Assembly: GCA_035554115.1 (NCBI GenBank)
Contig: DATMIW010000021.1
Coordinates: forward strand, 1-25,445
Source of the DNA: CAXTSE01 sp035554115
GTDB taxonomy: Bacteria > Actinomycetota > Actinomycetes > Actinomycetales > Microbacteriaceae
Length of the DNA stretch: 25,445 nucleotides
Direction: 5' to 3'
Shown: positions 6,985 to 14,630 of the stretch, piece by piece
Layout: each line of letters begins with the position of its first letter
How positions within the stretch are numbered: the stretch's first letter is position 1
Program-made: the position numbers and the translations under genes
The notes under the pieces: model-generated
The model's database searches: none
What the model saw: only the letters and a program-made list of their open reading frames with translations
What the model was told of the DNA's origin: nothing

Positions 6985-7299
6985 TTAGCGGCCGACGTAG
7001 ATGTTGTCGGGGTTGGCCGGGTCGATCCAGACCGTGACGCGGCCGCCGGGGCGCCAGTGGCGGGCTGTTGCCGGGCCAAAGATGTGCTCGTAGGTGACTG
7101 TGCGGGCCGGTTCGTCACCGTCCACGATCTCGAACTCGGCGACCACCAATTGCATCCCGCGGTAGCGACGGTCACTTGTCTCACGAGAAAGGAGGACGCC
7201 GACGGCTTCGCGCCCTTCGGCAATCAGGCGCGCTGCATCGCGGAAACGTGCGTCGTAGGTGGCTTCGAGGCTGTCGATCACCGCGTGATTGGTGCTCAC
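6985..7299 (-). CDS. Uncharacterised 104-residue protein
   Basis: A small protein without membrane helix or signal peptide. The N-terminal 35 residues look helical (DSLEATYDARFRDAARLIAEG). The rest is beta-rich and ends WRPGGRVTVWIDPANPDNIY followed by VGR. The G.xVxVxxDPxNP pattern resembles the small beta-barrel ends of DUF3592-like proteins, but the membrane helices of that family are absent, so I give no function. The GTG start overlaps the mrp stop by 4 nt (GTGA), which implies translational coupling. A TACCCT hexamer also lies 6 nt before the GTG, inside mrp, and may be chance. Confidence 0.7.
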   Translation of the reverse strand: MSTNHAVIDSLEATYDARFRDAARLIAEGREAVGVLLSRETSDRRYRGMQLVVAEFEIVDGDEPARTVTYEHIFGPATARHWRPGGRVTVWIDPANPDNIYVGR

Positions 7300-8489
7300 G
7301 AAGACAGGGTAACCGGAAGTGACCGACCTGCCAGACCCCGCGTTCGCGTGGCGAGCTTGGCCGCCAGGTCGATGATGGCGACCGCTGCAGGGTCGTCTGG
7401 GTGCTGTAAAACAACGGGAGTTCCGGTGTCTCCGCCGGCGCGTAACTGCACGCTCAGCGGGATCGAAGCCAGCACCGGCACCGAATGTTCATCTGAGCTC
7501 AATCGGCGCGCCAACTCTGCGCCACCGCCGGAACCGAAAAGCTCGAGAACTGAACCATCGGGTTGAACTAACCCGGCCATGTTTTCGATGACCCCGATGA
7601 CCTTCTGCCCGGTTTGCCGCGCGACGATACCGCTGCGTTCCGCCACCTCAGCGGCGGCCGGCTGCGGTGTGGTCACAACCAGGACCTCGGCTTGGGGAAG
7701 CAGCTGCCCGATCGAGATCGCAACATCCCCGGTCCCCGGCGGCAGATCGATGAGCAGTACGTCCAGATCGCCGAACCACACGTCGGTCACAAATTGTTGG
7801 ATGGTGCGGTGCAGCAGCGGCCCACGCCACGACACAGCGGTGTTCCCCGAGCCGTCGGCAGCCGTCGTCGGCACGAACATGCCGATCGAGACGACCTTCA
7901 CCCCGTGCGCGATAGGGGGCAGGATCATGTCGCCCACCTGGGTGGGCTTCGCGCCCGCAATGCCCAGGATGCCCGGGATCGAGAAACCGAAAACATCGGC
8001 GTCGACCAGCCCCACCCGTAATCCGCGCTGAGCGAGAGCAACAGCGAGGTTGGCCGTCATTGTGGACTTGCCGACCCCGCCTTTGCCGCTCGAAATCGCA
8101 TAGATCTTGGTGAGGGAATCGGCACCGAACTGATTCGTGCGGGTGCCGCGCAGTCGTGTGACCAGTGCCTCGCGCTCAGCAGGCGTCATGACGCCGACCT
8201 CGAGGTCGACGCGGCCGATGCCCGGCACGGAGGCCGCTGCCTCGCGGACGTCGGCCTCGATTGTCGCGGCGGCGGGGCATCCGACAATCGTCAGGCGGAG
8301 ATCGATCTGGGCGGCGCTGTCGTCGGTGACCGACACCGACCGCACCATGTCGAGTTCGGTGATGGGGCGCCGGATTTCGGGGTCGATCACCCGCGACAGG
8401 GCAGTCTGGACTGCCGTCGCGAGCGCGTCGCGCTGCGTCGCGCTCGCGTCTGTGCGAGTTCCGTCTGCGCTCGTCCCGTCAGCGGTCAC
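7296..8489 (-). CDS. mrp: Mrp/ApbC-family ATPase (iron-sulfur cluster carrier type)
   Basis: A P-loop MinD/Mrp-family ATPase expected to carry Fe-S clusters to apo-proteins in the cytosol. From GTG 8489 it has 397 residues. Residues about 20-100 are a DUF59/MIP18-type domain (ALSRVIDPEIRRPITELDMV, with GCP at 70-72). SSGKGGVGKST (133-143) is the deviant Walker A, VDADVFGFSIPG is switch I, and LLIDLPPGTGD is Walker B. The expected CxxC of classical Mrp is absent: the segment reads ENMAGLVQPDGSVLELFG. Actinobacterial homologues share this as I recall, so cluster binding may differ. ATG 8525 is an alternative start, but it would overlap the DUF1003 gene by 47 nt rather than 11. Confidence 0.88.
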   Translation of the reverse strand: MTADGTSADGTRTDASATQRDALATAVQTALSRVIDPEIRRPITELDMVRSVSVTDDSAAQIDLRLTIVGCPAAATIEADVREAAASVPGIGRVDLEVGVMTPAEREALVTRLRGTRTNQFGADSLTKIYAISSGKGGVGKSTMTANLAVALAQRGLRVGLVDADVFGFSIPGILGIAGAKPTQVGDMILPPIAHGVKVVSIGMFVPTTAADGSGNTAVSWRGPLLHRTIQQFVTDVWFGDLDVLLIDLPPGTGDVAISIGQLLPQAEVLVVTTPQPAAAEVAERSGIVARQTGQKVIGVIENMAGLVQPDGSVLELFGSGGGAELARRLSSDEHSVPVLASIPLSVQLRAGGDTGTPVVLQHPDDPAAVAIIDLAAKLATRTRGLAGRSLPVTLSS

Positions 8490-9012
8490 GTCGCTCGTCG
8501 CCCTCGAAATCGGCGCGGCGATCACTGTCGTCCAACTCGTCGAGCAGGGCCCGCAACTCGGCGCGGATGAAGTCCTTGGTGGCCATATCGGTCATCGCGA
8601 GGCGCAATGCCACGACTTCACGAGCGAGGTACTCGGTATCCGCGAGGTTTCGTTCGGCCCGCTGGCGGTCCTGCTCGATCTGCACACGGTCGCGGTCGTC
8701 TTGCCGGTTCTGTGCCAGCAGGATGAGCGGTGCCGCATAGGAGGCCTGCAGCGACAAGATAAGGGTGAGGACCGTGAACCCGAGGGCTTGTGAGTCGAAC
8801 CGCAGGCCTGTGGGACCAAAGGAGTTGTAGACCATCCACGCAATGACGAACAGGCTCAGGGCGAAGAGGAACCAGGGCGTCCCCATGCCGCGCGCGATCG
8901 CCTCGGTGAACCGCCCGAATCGGTCGCGACTGCCCGATCTGAACGGCACAAGAGAGGTGCGCAGGCCCTTGGGATTGTCGAGTCGGGAGTCGTCACGGTC
9001 GGCGCGTGCCAC
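8479..9012 (-). CDS. DUF1003 family membrane protein
   Basis: A 177-residue protein with two membrane helices (about 46-60 and 78-98) joined by a short loop with the family pattern YNSFGPTGLRFDSQALGFT. The conserved LSLQASYAAPLILLAQNRQ follows and marks the DUF1003 family. Residues about 105-150 form a charged helix likely to be a coiled coil (RDRVQIEQDRQRAERNLAD). The function of the family is unsettled. The start overlaps the upstream PRC/CBS gene by 20 nt and the end overlaps mrp by 11 nt, so the three are co-translated. This pairing is also seen in mycobacteria (Rv1231c/Rv1232c, from memory). Confidence 0.85.
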   Translation of the reverse strand: MARADRDDSRLDNPKGLRTSLVPFRSGSRDRFGRFTEAIARGMGTPWFLFALSLFVIAWMVYNSFGPTGLRFDSQALGFTVLTLILSLQASYAAPLILLAQNRQDDRDRVQIEQDRQRAERNLADTEYLAREVVALRLAMTDMATKDFIRAELRALLDELDDSDRRADFEGDERRDR

Positions 9013-10327
9013 GGGGCGTCCTCCGTCCGCGGGTCAAAGCTGTCGAGGGGGCTGAGCTCACACGCGGGGCGCCGACGGGCTCGGGGTCGTCGCCTGCGGG
9101 AGTACTTCGCCAGTCGTCGGGCAATAGGTAGTCGAGAACATCGTCAATGGTCACCACCCCGACAAGTCGGTGATTTTCGTCAATGACCGGCAACGACACG
9201 AGGTTGTAGCTCGCAAGGATCCGAGAAACCTCCGCCGCGCTTGTATGCGCCGTGACGGGCTCGAGATTCGTGTCGAGCAGGGTGCCGAGCCGTTCATTGG
9301 GTGGATAGCGCAGCATCCGCTGGAAATGCACCATTCCCAGGTAGCGCCCGGTCGGCGGTTCATACGGCGGAAGCGTGACGCAGATGGCGGCGCCGAGCGC
9401 CGGAGCGAGTTCGTGACGACGGATGAGCGCAAGCCCTTCTGCGACCGTCGCGTCGGCCGACACGATTATCGGTTCTGTCGTCATGAGGCCGCCCGCAGTC
9501 TCGGGCGCATACGACAACAGGAATCGCACGTCGTCGGCTTCTTCGGGGTCCATAAGACCCAAGAGGGCTTCGCCTCGACCCTCCGGAAGCTGGGCGATCA
9601 GGTCGGCCGCGTCATCCGGCTGCATATGGTCGAGGACATCAGCAGCGTGGTCATCGTCGAGCTGACTGATTAGCTGGACCTGGTCTTCTTCCGTCATCTC
9701 TTCGAGAGCGTCGGCGAGGCGACTGTCGGGAAGCTCTTCTGCGACCTCGATGCGGCGCTCTTCCGGCAGATCGAGAAGGGTCGAGGCGAGGTCAGCAGGT
9801 CGCAGATCGGAGTAGGTGGCAATGAGCTGCTCGGCCGACTGCGCCTCACCCGGGGTGTTCTTCTCGTGCGTCTGATCCCAGGTAGCGAACAGGGTTGCGC
9901 CTTTGCCGAGCCTGGCAGCACCTGCGCGCGGACGGCGGAGGAACAGCTCGCCTACTGACCATTCGCCGGGGGCAGTCTCTTCGATGGCAACGTCTTCAAT
10001 CGTGGCATCGCCGGATCCGTCGCGCAGCACGACCTTTCGGCCCAGCAGCTCGGCGATCACCCGCACTTCACCGCCACGCTGTTCGAAACGACGCAGGTTG
10101 ATAAGGCCGGTGGTGATGATCTGACCGGAGCCAATGCTCGTCACACGGCCGATCGACAAGAACACACGACGCTTGCCGGGCACCTCGACAACGAGACCGA
10201 CGACAGTCGGCGCATCGGCGTTGCGATAGACAACGAGGACGTCGCGGACTTTGCCCACGCGGTCGCCCGCGGGGTCGAAAACGGAACACCCGGCCAATCG
10301 GGCGACGAAGACTCGCGCGGCGCTCAC
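8993..10327 (-). CDS. PRC-barrel, MgtE N-domain and CBS-pair protein without a membrane domain
   Basis: A 444-residue soluble protein. Residues about 5-75 form a PRC barrel (GCSVFDPAGDRVGKVRDVLV), and 90-140 look like a second PRC-like unit. Residues 165-270 are an MgtE N-type superhelix of short repeats (LPEERRIEVAEELPDSRLAD, then DDDHAADVLDHMQPDDAADL). Residues 275-405 are a CBS pair (LMTTEPIIVSADATVAEGL; VTIDDVLDYLLPDD). In true MgtE channels these domains sense Mg2+ and gate a five-helix pore; here the pore is missing and the protein ends in a basic tail. I choose GTG 10327 over TTG 10333 because TAAGGT lies 6 nt before the GTG. First gene of the minus-strand operon. Confidence 0.87.
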   Translation of the reverse strand: MSAARVFVARLAGCSVFDPAGDRVGKVRDVLVVYRNADAPTVVGLVVEVPGKRRVFLSIGRVTSIGSGQIITTGLINLRRFEQRGGEVRVIAELLGRKVVLRDGSGDATIEDVAIEETAPGEWSVGELFLRRPRAGAARLGKGATLFATWDQTHEKNTPGEAQSAEQLIATYSDLRPADLASTLLDLPEERRIEVAEELPDSRLADALEEMTEEDQVQLISQLDDDHAADVLDHMQPDDAADLIAQLPEGRGEALLGLMDPEEADDVRFLLSYAPETAGGLMTTEPIIVSADATVAEGLALIRRHELAPALGAAICVTLPPYEPPTGRYLGMVHFQRMLRYPPNERLGTLLDTNLEPVTAHTSAAEVSRILASYNLVSLPVIDENHRLVGVVTIDDVLDYLLPDDWRSTPAGDDPEPVGAPRVSSAPSTALTRGRRTPRGTRRP

Positions 10328-10385
10328 GCTCAAACCTTACCTGCGGAGTCCGACGTTCTCAGGGACGGCATGGGATGATGGCGCG
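10328..10385. promoter_or_regulatory. Divergent promoters of the CBS-protein operon and the stress-protein gene
   Basis: Minus-strand TAAGGT (10339-10334) ends 6 nt before the GTG at 10327. On the plus strand the hexamer at the same distance from GTG 10386 is GATGAT (10374-10379), which keeps only part of the consensus, with TGG upstream as a possible extended -10. No Shine-Dalgarno is seen for either gene. The shared gap may co-regulate the two stress- or ion-related units. Confidence 0.5.
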
Positions 10386-10886
10386 GTGAGTACATCCGGA
10401 TCTTCTCAGGGCGCTTTCGGCCGCAATCGAGACTTTCTCCATGCGCCCAAGGGCGACGTGCTGGGCACATACGACACCTACCCGGAAGCGCAATCGGTTG
10501 TCGACCGCCTCGCCAAGGCCGACTTCGAGGTGAGCCGGGTGTCGATCGTGGGCAACGATCTGAAAACTGTCGAACGGGTGACTCGCAAACTGTCGTTCAA
10601 CCGTGCCGCCCTCGAGGGTGCGCTCAGCGGGGCGTGGTTCGGTCTCTTCATCGGCTTGCTGTTCAGCTTCTTTACGACGCCGTTCCCGTGGAAAATCTTT
10701 GGTGCAGCGGTGCTCATCGGCGCCGCGTTCGGCCTGTTCTTCCGTCTGGTCAGCTATGCCGTCAACCGCCGTACGCGTGATTTCGAATCAACGAGTCAGG
10801 TTCTGGCCTCGAATTACCAGATCATCGTCGACCCAACACTCACCGCCAAGGCGCAGGACGCGCTCGCGAGGACTCCCGCCGAATAA
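10386..10886 (+). CDS. General stress protein 17M-like (GSP17M/YflT domain) membrane protein
   Basis: A 166-residue protein. Residues about 20-70 match the YflT/general stress protein 17M domain (GTYDTYPEAQSVVDRLAKAD, then VSIVGNDLKTVERVTRK). Two closely spaced hydrophobic helices follow (about 78-97 and 102-120), rich in Gly and Ala, and then a soluble tail ending in ALARTPAE. The family is linked to general stress responses in Firmicutes and Actinobacteria without a known biochemical role. GTG 10386 is chosen because the homology starts just after it; the open frame upstream would run into the divergent gene. Monocistronic, with its own promoter gap. Confidence 0.8.
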   Translation: MSTSGSSQGAFGRNRDFLHAPKGDVLGTYDTYPEAQSVVDRLAKADFEVSRVSIVGNDLKTVERVTRKLSFNRAALEGALSGAWFGLFIGLLFSFFTTPFPWKIFGAAVLIGAAFGLFFRLVSYAVNRRTRDFESTSQVLASNYQIIVDPTLTAKAQDALARTPAE

Positions 10887-11033
10887 CGCGGAGCTCCGGC
10901 CCAGCTGGATCCTCGATCGCGGTCTGTTCGGAAAAGATGAGAACTTCATTAGTCTGGATCTAGACCGACTCGCTCTCGGCGCGGCAGAGGCTCCGCGCGC
11001 CACACGAGATCGACCTACACAGATCGAGGATCC
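10887..11033 (+). promoter_or_regulatory. Leader region of the DUF3352 gene with RBS-masking inverted repeat
   Basis: GGATCCTCGATC at 10907-10918 is the perfect reverse complement of 11022-11033, which ends directly before the GTG start and contains the only Shine-Dalgarno-like sequence (GAGGA, 11026-11030). A candidate promoter between the arms is TTCGGA (10927-10932), 17 bp, TAGTCT (10950-10955). Transcripts from that promoter would lack the first arm; read-through transcripts from the stress-protein gene would contain both arms and could hide the RBS. Confidence 0.45.
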
Positions 11034-13031
11034 GTGGCCGACATCGACCCGCCCACCGAGAACGACAGCAGTCTCCCTGCTCCCGAATCACATGCCGCAC
11101 CGCCCGCAGAGGCGCCGGTCCGCAAGCCCAGTCAGCGCACACTGATTGCGGTCATTGCCGGTGCCGCTGTGCTGCTGCTCGTCATCGCGGGTGGCGCGTT
11201 TGCCGCAATCCTGCTTCTCGGAAGTGGTGGCTCGCCGACCGCATCTGCTGTCGCATTTCCGTCATCGACGACCACTTGGGTGGAGGTGGCGATCGATCCG
11301 TCCCTTCAGCAGAAAGCTGCTGCTGGGCGAGTGCTCCAGAACCTCAGCGAGGTCAATGACTTCATCGGCGACAACGGACCGGATATCGATCCTGACGACC
11401 CCGACATCAAGCGCAGCCTGTGGGAGTGGATTGTCGAGGATTCCGATTCGGACATCGACACCAACCTGGACTATGACGACGACATTGCGCCGTGGCTCGG
11501 CAGCCGTGTCGCCTTCGGGCTCGTCGGTTCAGCGGATTCGATGGAGGAGGCGGCGCTCGTCGCAATTGAGGCACGAAACGTCGACCGAGGTGTCGAGGCT
11601 GTCAAAGAACTCGTCGACGACCTCGACATCGACAATGTGGAGGTTGGCTCTCATGAGGGCTACGTCATCATCAGTCACGAAGACCTCGATCTGAAGAAGG
11701 CCTACTCCCGGGGCACCCTGTCGTCAACCGAGGCGTTCACCGAGGGCACCAAAGACCTCGGCTCCTGGGGCCTGGCGTCGTACTGGTCTTCTCCCTATGC
11801 CAACGCGAAGGCCGGTCTCGCGTGGGCCGACGACAGCTCCGATTCTCCCGAGCTCGCGCGCGACTACTGGGAAGACCAGGTGCGGTCTGAAGTCGATTCG
11901 TGGGAAGAGGACGTCGAGGAGTACCAGACCGAGTGCCTGGGGCTCGGCACAACTGACGACGAGTTCAGCTTCTGTTACTACGACGAAGAACCCACACGTG
12001 ACACGTTCTTTGAGGACTACGGCTACTACCCTGAGGAGGCCGACGACCAGATCGACGAGCTTCTGGATGCGGCCAAGGACCGACACAGGGCGCAGGCTGA
12101 GAGCGCTCGGGCGGTTGTTGACGCGCTGAGCCCCACCGGCTCCGTAGCGAGCATTGTGCGGGTGGCCGATGACTCGATTGAGATCGTCAGCCGAACTCAC
12201 GACCTCAAACTGACCGAGTTCGCCGACCCGAAGAACTCGACGGCTCTGGCTCAACTGCCCGAGAACACAATGTTCGGAGCGAGCGCGTCGCAGCTGGGTT
12301 CGATCATCGACACGGCCTTCAGTCCGGAGTATGCCGCAGTAGGAATGTCCGCGAGTTTCATGGCTCAGGGAGTCTCGCCCTTGGCGGCGCTGTCCGGCAT
12401 GGCGAGCGGCGGCTACCCCGGTGCTCGCACCCTGGAAGGCGAGGCCTTCCCGGACAACATCGAGAACGCCCGCGAGGAAGCGTCCGACTGGTTCGACGAG
12501 AATTTCGAGCTGAAATTCCCGGATGACCTGGCCGACCTTTTCGGCACGAACACGGTTCTGGCTGTAGACAGCGACCTCAACTGTGATGTCAGCGAACTGA
12601 CCGCGGGAGAGGACGAGTGCTCCGACCCTCAGGCAGGCCTGTTGGTCTACTCGGACGACACCGACGCCACAGAGGACGCGATCGGCAAGGTCACGGATGG
12701 AATCAGCTCCGAAACTGACGCCTCGTTTACCGTCGAGTCGGATGATGGGCGGGTCGCGGTCGGCCGTGGAGACTATGTGGACGACCTTCTCGCCGCGGAC
12801 GGAAAGCTCGGCGATAAGGAGCAGTTTCGTCGAGCACTTCCCGACCTTCGATCATCGTCGGCGGCGCTGTACCTCGATGTGCAGGCACTCCGCGACATGC
12901 TCGAAGACGAGGCCGACGTTGACGACGACTCCCTGGACATGCTCGACGGCATCCTGGCGGTGGGTTCGACAACCTCGAAGACCGGATCGGGCGACACGCG
13001 CAGCGTGACCCGCATCGTAACGGGCGAGTGA
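11034..13031 (+). CDS. Membrane-anchored DUF3352 domain protein
   Basis: A 665-residue protein with a Pro-rich cytoplasmic N-terminus, one membrane helix (about 36-63) and a large extracytoplasmic domain. The domain opens with FPSSTTTWVEVAIDPSLQQK, the usual start of DUF3352, and contains the family-like APWLGSRVAFGLVG. It is very acidic, with many Asp/Glu runs, and has two Cys pairs (ECLGLGTTDDEFSFC; NCDVSELTAGEDEC) that could form disulfides outside the cell. An insert near residues 320-345 is rich in Tyr and acids. Function unknown. The GTG start has GAGGA only 3 nt upstream. It follows the stress-protein gene by 147 bp and ends at a strong hairpin. Confidence 0.82.
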   Translation: MADIDPPTENDSSLPAPESHAAPPAEAPVRKPSQRTLIAVIAGAAVLLLVIAGGAFAAILLLGSGGSPTASAVAFPSSTTTWVEVAIDPSLQQKAAAGRVLQNLSEVNDFIGDNGPDIDPDDPDIKRSLWEWIVEDSDSDIDTNLDYDDDIAPWLGSRVAFGLVGSADSMEEAALVAIEARNVDRGVEAVKELVDDLDIDNVEVGSHEGYVIISHEDLDLKKAYSRGTLSSTEAFTEGTKDLGSWGLASYWSSPYANAKAGLAWADDSSDSPELARDYWEDQVRSEVDSWEEDVEEYQTECLGLGTTDDEFSFCYYDEEPTRDTFFEDYGYYPEEADDQIDELLDAAKDRHRAQAESARAVVDALSPTGSVASIVRVADDSIEIVSRTHDLKLTEFADPKNSTALAQLPENTMFGASASQLGSIIDTAFSPEYAAVGMSASFMAQGVSPLAALSGMASGGYPGARTLEGEAFPDNIENAREEASDWFDENFELKFPDDLADLFGTNTVLAVDSDLNCDVSELTAGEDECSDPQAGLLVYSDDTDATEDAIGKVTDGISSETDASFTVESDDGRVAVGRGDYVDDLLAADGKLGDKEQFRRALPDLRSSSAALYLDVQALRDMLEDEADVDDDSLDMLDGILAVGSTTSKTGSGDTRSVTRIVTGE

Positions 13032-13035
13032 CGCG

Positions 13036-13067
13036 ACGGCGTGCGACGGGAAACCGTCGCACGCCGT
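13036..13067. terminator. Perfect 14-bp hairpin with GAAA tetraloop after the DUF3352 gene
   Basis: Bases 13036-13049 pair perfectly with 13054-13067 around the loop GAAA, a stable GNRA tetraloop; a further G-U pair can extend the stem. It starts 5 nt after the DUF3352 stop and 35 nt before the convergent pepP stop, so it can serve both directions. There is no T-tract. Confidence 0.8.
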
Positions 13068-13101
13068 TCAGCTCTGGCGGGTGCGCCCTACCGGGCCCGC
13101 T

Positions 13102-14583
13102 CTAAGCACTGAGCTCTGCGATCCACGCCTCGACCTCGTCAGCCGTGCGGGGGATTCCTGACGACAGGCTTTCTGCGCCGGAGTCTGTGACGACAATGTC
13201 GTCCTCGATGCGGATGCCGATTCCGCGATATTCGGCCGGCACCGTTAGGTCGTCCGGCTGAAAATACAGTCCGGGCTCGATCGTGAAGACCATGCCGGCC
13301 TCGAGAACCCCGTCCAGGTACAGATCGCGGCGGGCCTGAGCGCAGTCGTGAACGTCGAGCCCGAGGTGGTGGCTGGTGCCGTGCACCATATAGCGGCGGT
13401 GGTATTGCGCGTCCGGTTCGAGGGACTCCAGCGCGCTCACTGGCAAGAAGCCCCATTCGGCGGTGCGCGTCGCAATCACGGCCATGGCCGCCGCATGCAC
13501 CTCGCGGAACCGGATGCCGGGACGCACGATTGCGAATGCCGCGTCGGCCGCCTCCCGCACCGTCTCGTACACCCGACGCTGCACAGGAGAGAAGGTGCCC
13601 GACACCGGCAGAGTGCGGGTGATGTCGGCGGTGTAGAGGCTGTCGATCTCGACTCCCGCATCCACCAGAATCAGGTCTCCTGCGCGCACTGCACCGTCGT
13701 TGCGGGTCCAGTGCAAGATGCAGGCGTGGGCTCCGCTCGCGGCAATCGTGTCGTAGCCGACGTGGTTCCCTTCCGCTCGCGCCCGTCGGTTGAAAGTGCC
13801 TTCTACGAGCCGCTCGCCGCGAGCGTGGGCGACGATCTGCGGCAGATCCCGGATGACGTCTTCGAACCCCTGCCGGGTGGCGTCCACCGCCTGCCGCAGC
13901 TGCTCGACCTCCCAGGGATCTTTCACGAGTCGGAGCTCACTGACCGCGCGCTCGAGGGCGGTGTCCGGGTCGGTGTCGTCGCCGTCCCGGAGGCGGTCCA
14001 CCTGGGCCGCAAGCTCTGAGTCGGCCGAGCGCACGATGACCAGCGGGGCGCTCTCGACGAGTGTTTCGAGGGTGGGGGCAAGTTCGCTCAGGGGACGCGT
14101 GGGCAGGCCGAGATCGGCGGCAACGTTGGCAAGGGACGGGCGCGGGCCGGTCCAGAATTCGCCGATTGCCGAGTTGGCGTAGAACTCGTCCGAGTCGCGT
14201 CCGGCGGTGGGACGGAAGAAGAGGGTGGAAACCTCGTCCGCGCCGCTGGTGTCGATGCTTCTGGTGTCCATGTTTCTGGTGTCGATGACGAGCACGGAAT
14301 TGGGCACCGCGTCCGAGCCCCAGCCCGTGAGGTGCGCGAACGCAGAATGCGGACGATAGGGGTAATCCGTGTCGTTGGACCTTACACGCAAGGGGCCGGC
14401 CGGAATGATGAGCACCGAATCCGGGTGCCGCGAGGCGAGGTCCATTCGGCGCCGATTCGCGTGCTCGGCGGCACTGCGGGGTGCGGGAGCTGTGTCGTCG
14501 TGCTCCGCCCAACCGCCGGCGATGAAGTCCGCGAATGTGGGCGATGACGGGATGGTCGAACGGTTGCTTGAGGTGTCGGCCAT
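13102..14583 (-). CDS. pepP: Xaa-Pro aminopeptidase (aminopeptidase P, M24B)
   Basis: A di-metal (usually Mn2+) peptidase that removes N-terminal residues before proline. It has 493 residues from ATG 14583. The N-terminal creatinase-like domain spans about 35-190. The C-terminal pita-bread domain carries the five ligands: Asp308 (VDAGVE), Asp320 (TADITRT), His405 in HGTSHHLGLDVHD, Glu436 (TIEPGLYF) and Glu460 (GIRIEDDIVV). ATG 14592 is an alternative start 3 codons earlier; I prefer 14583 because AAGAT lies about 7 nt upstream. The N-domain contains a short tandem repeat (DTRNMDTRSIDTSG). It follows the phosphatase-family gene by 47 nt and is probably co-transcribed. Confidence 0.92.
   Translation of the reverse strand: MADTSSNRSTIPSSPTFADFIAGGWAEHDDTAPAPRSAAEHANRRRMDLASRHPDSVLIIPAGPLRVRSNDTDYPYRPHSAFAHLTGWGSDAVPNSVLVIDTRNMDTRSIDTSGADEVSTLFFRPTAGRDSDEFYANSAIGEFWTGPRPSLANVAADLGLPTRPLSELAPTLETLVESAPLVIVRSADSELAAQVDRLRDGDDTDPDTALERAVSELRLVKDPWEVEQLRQAVDATRQGFEDVIRDLPQIVAHARGERLVEGTFNRRARAEGNHVGYDTIAASGAHACILHWTRNDGAVRAGDLILVDAGVEIDSLYTADITRTLPVSGTFSPVQRRVYETVREAADAAFAIVRPGIRFREVHAAAMAVIATRTAEWGFLPVSALESLEPDAQYHRRYMVHGTSHHLGLDVHDCAQARRDLYLDGVLEAGMVFTIEPGLYFQPDDLTVPAEYRGIGIRIEDDIVVTDSGAESLSSGIPRTADEVEAWIAELSA
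14246..14287 (-). repeat. In-frame 15-bp tandem repeat within pepP
   Basis: On the plus strand CTGGTGTCGATGCTT, CTGGTGTCCATGTTT and CTGGTGTCGATG follow one another, a 15-bp period of almost three copies. In the protein this gives DTRNM-DTRSI-DTS at residues 101-113, in a loop of the N-terminal domain where most family members have a short turn. Its length keeps the frame, so copy-number change would be tolerated. Confidence 0.7.
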
Positions 14584-14630
14584 GTGATCCATCTTGGCAC
14601 CGCGGAACGCGGCGGCGGCGTGCGCGGCGC

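Noticed and set aside
8493..8525. Upstream ATG for mrp at 8525
   Set aside because: It would extend mrp 47 nt into the DUF1003 gene with residues that do not resemble the family. GTG 8489 gives an ordinary short overlap, but the choice is not certain.
13036..13067. Hairpin considered as a CRISPR-like or attachment-site repeat
   Set aside because: It is single-copy in the window and sits just after a stop codon between convergent genes, as a terminator does.
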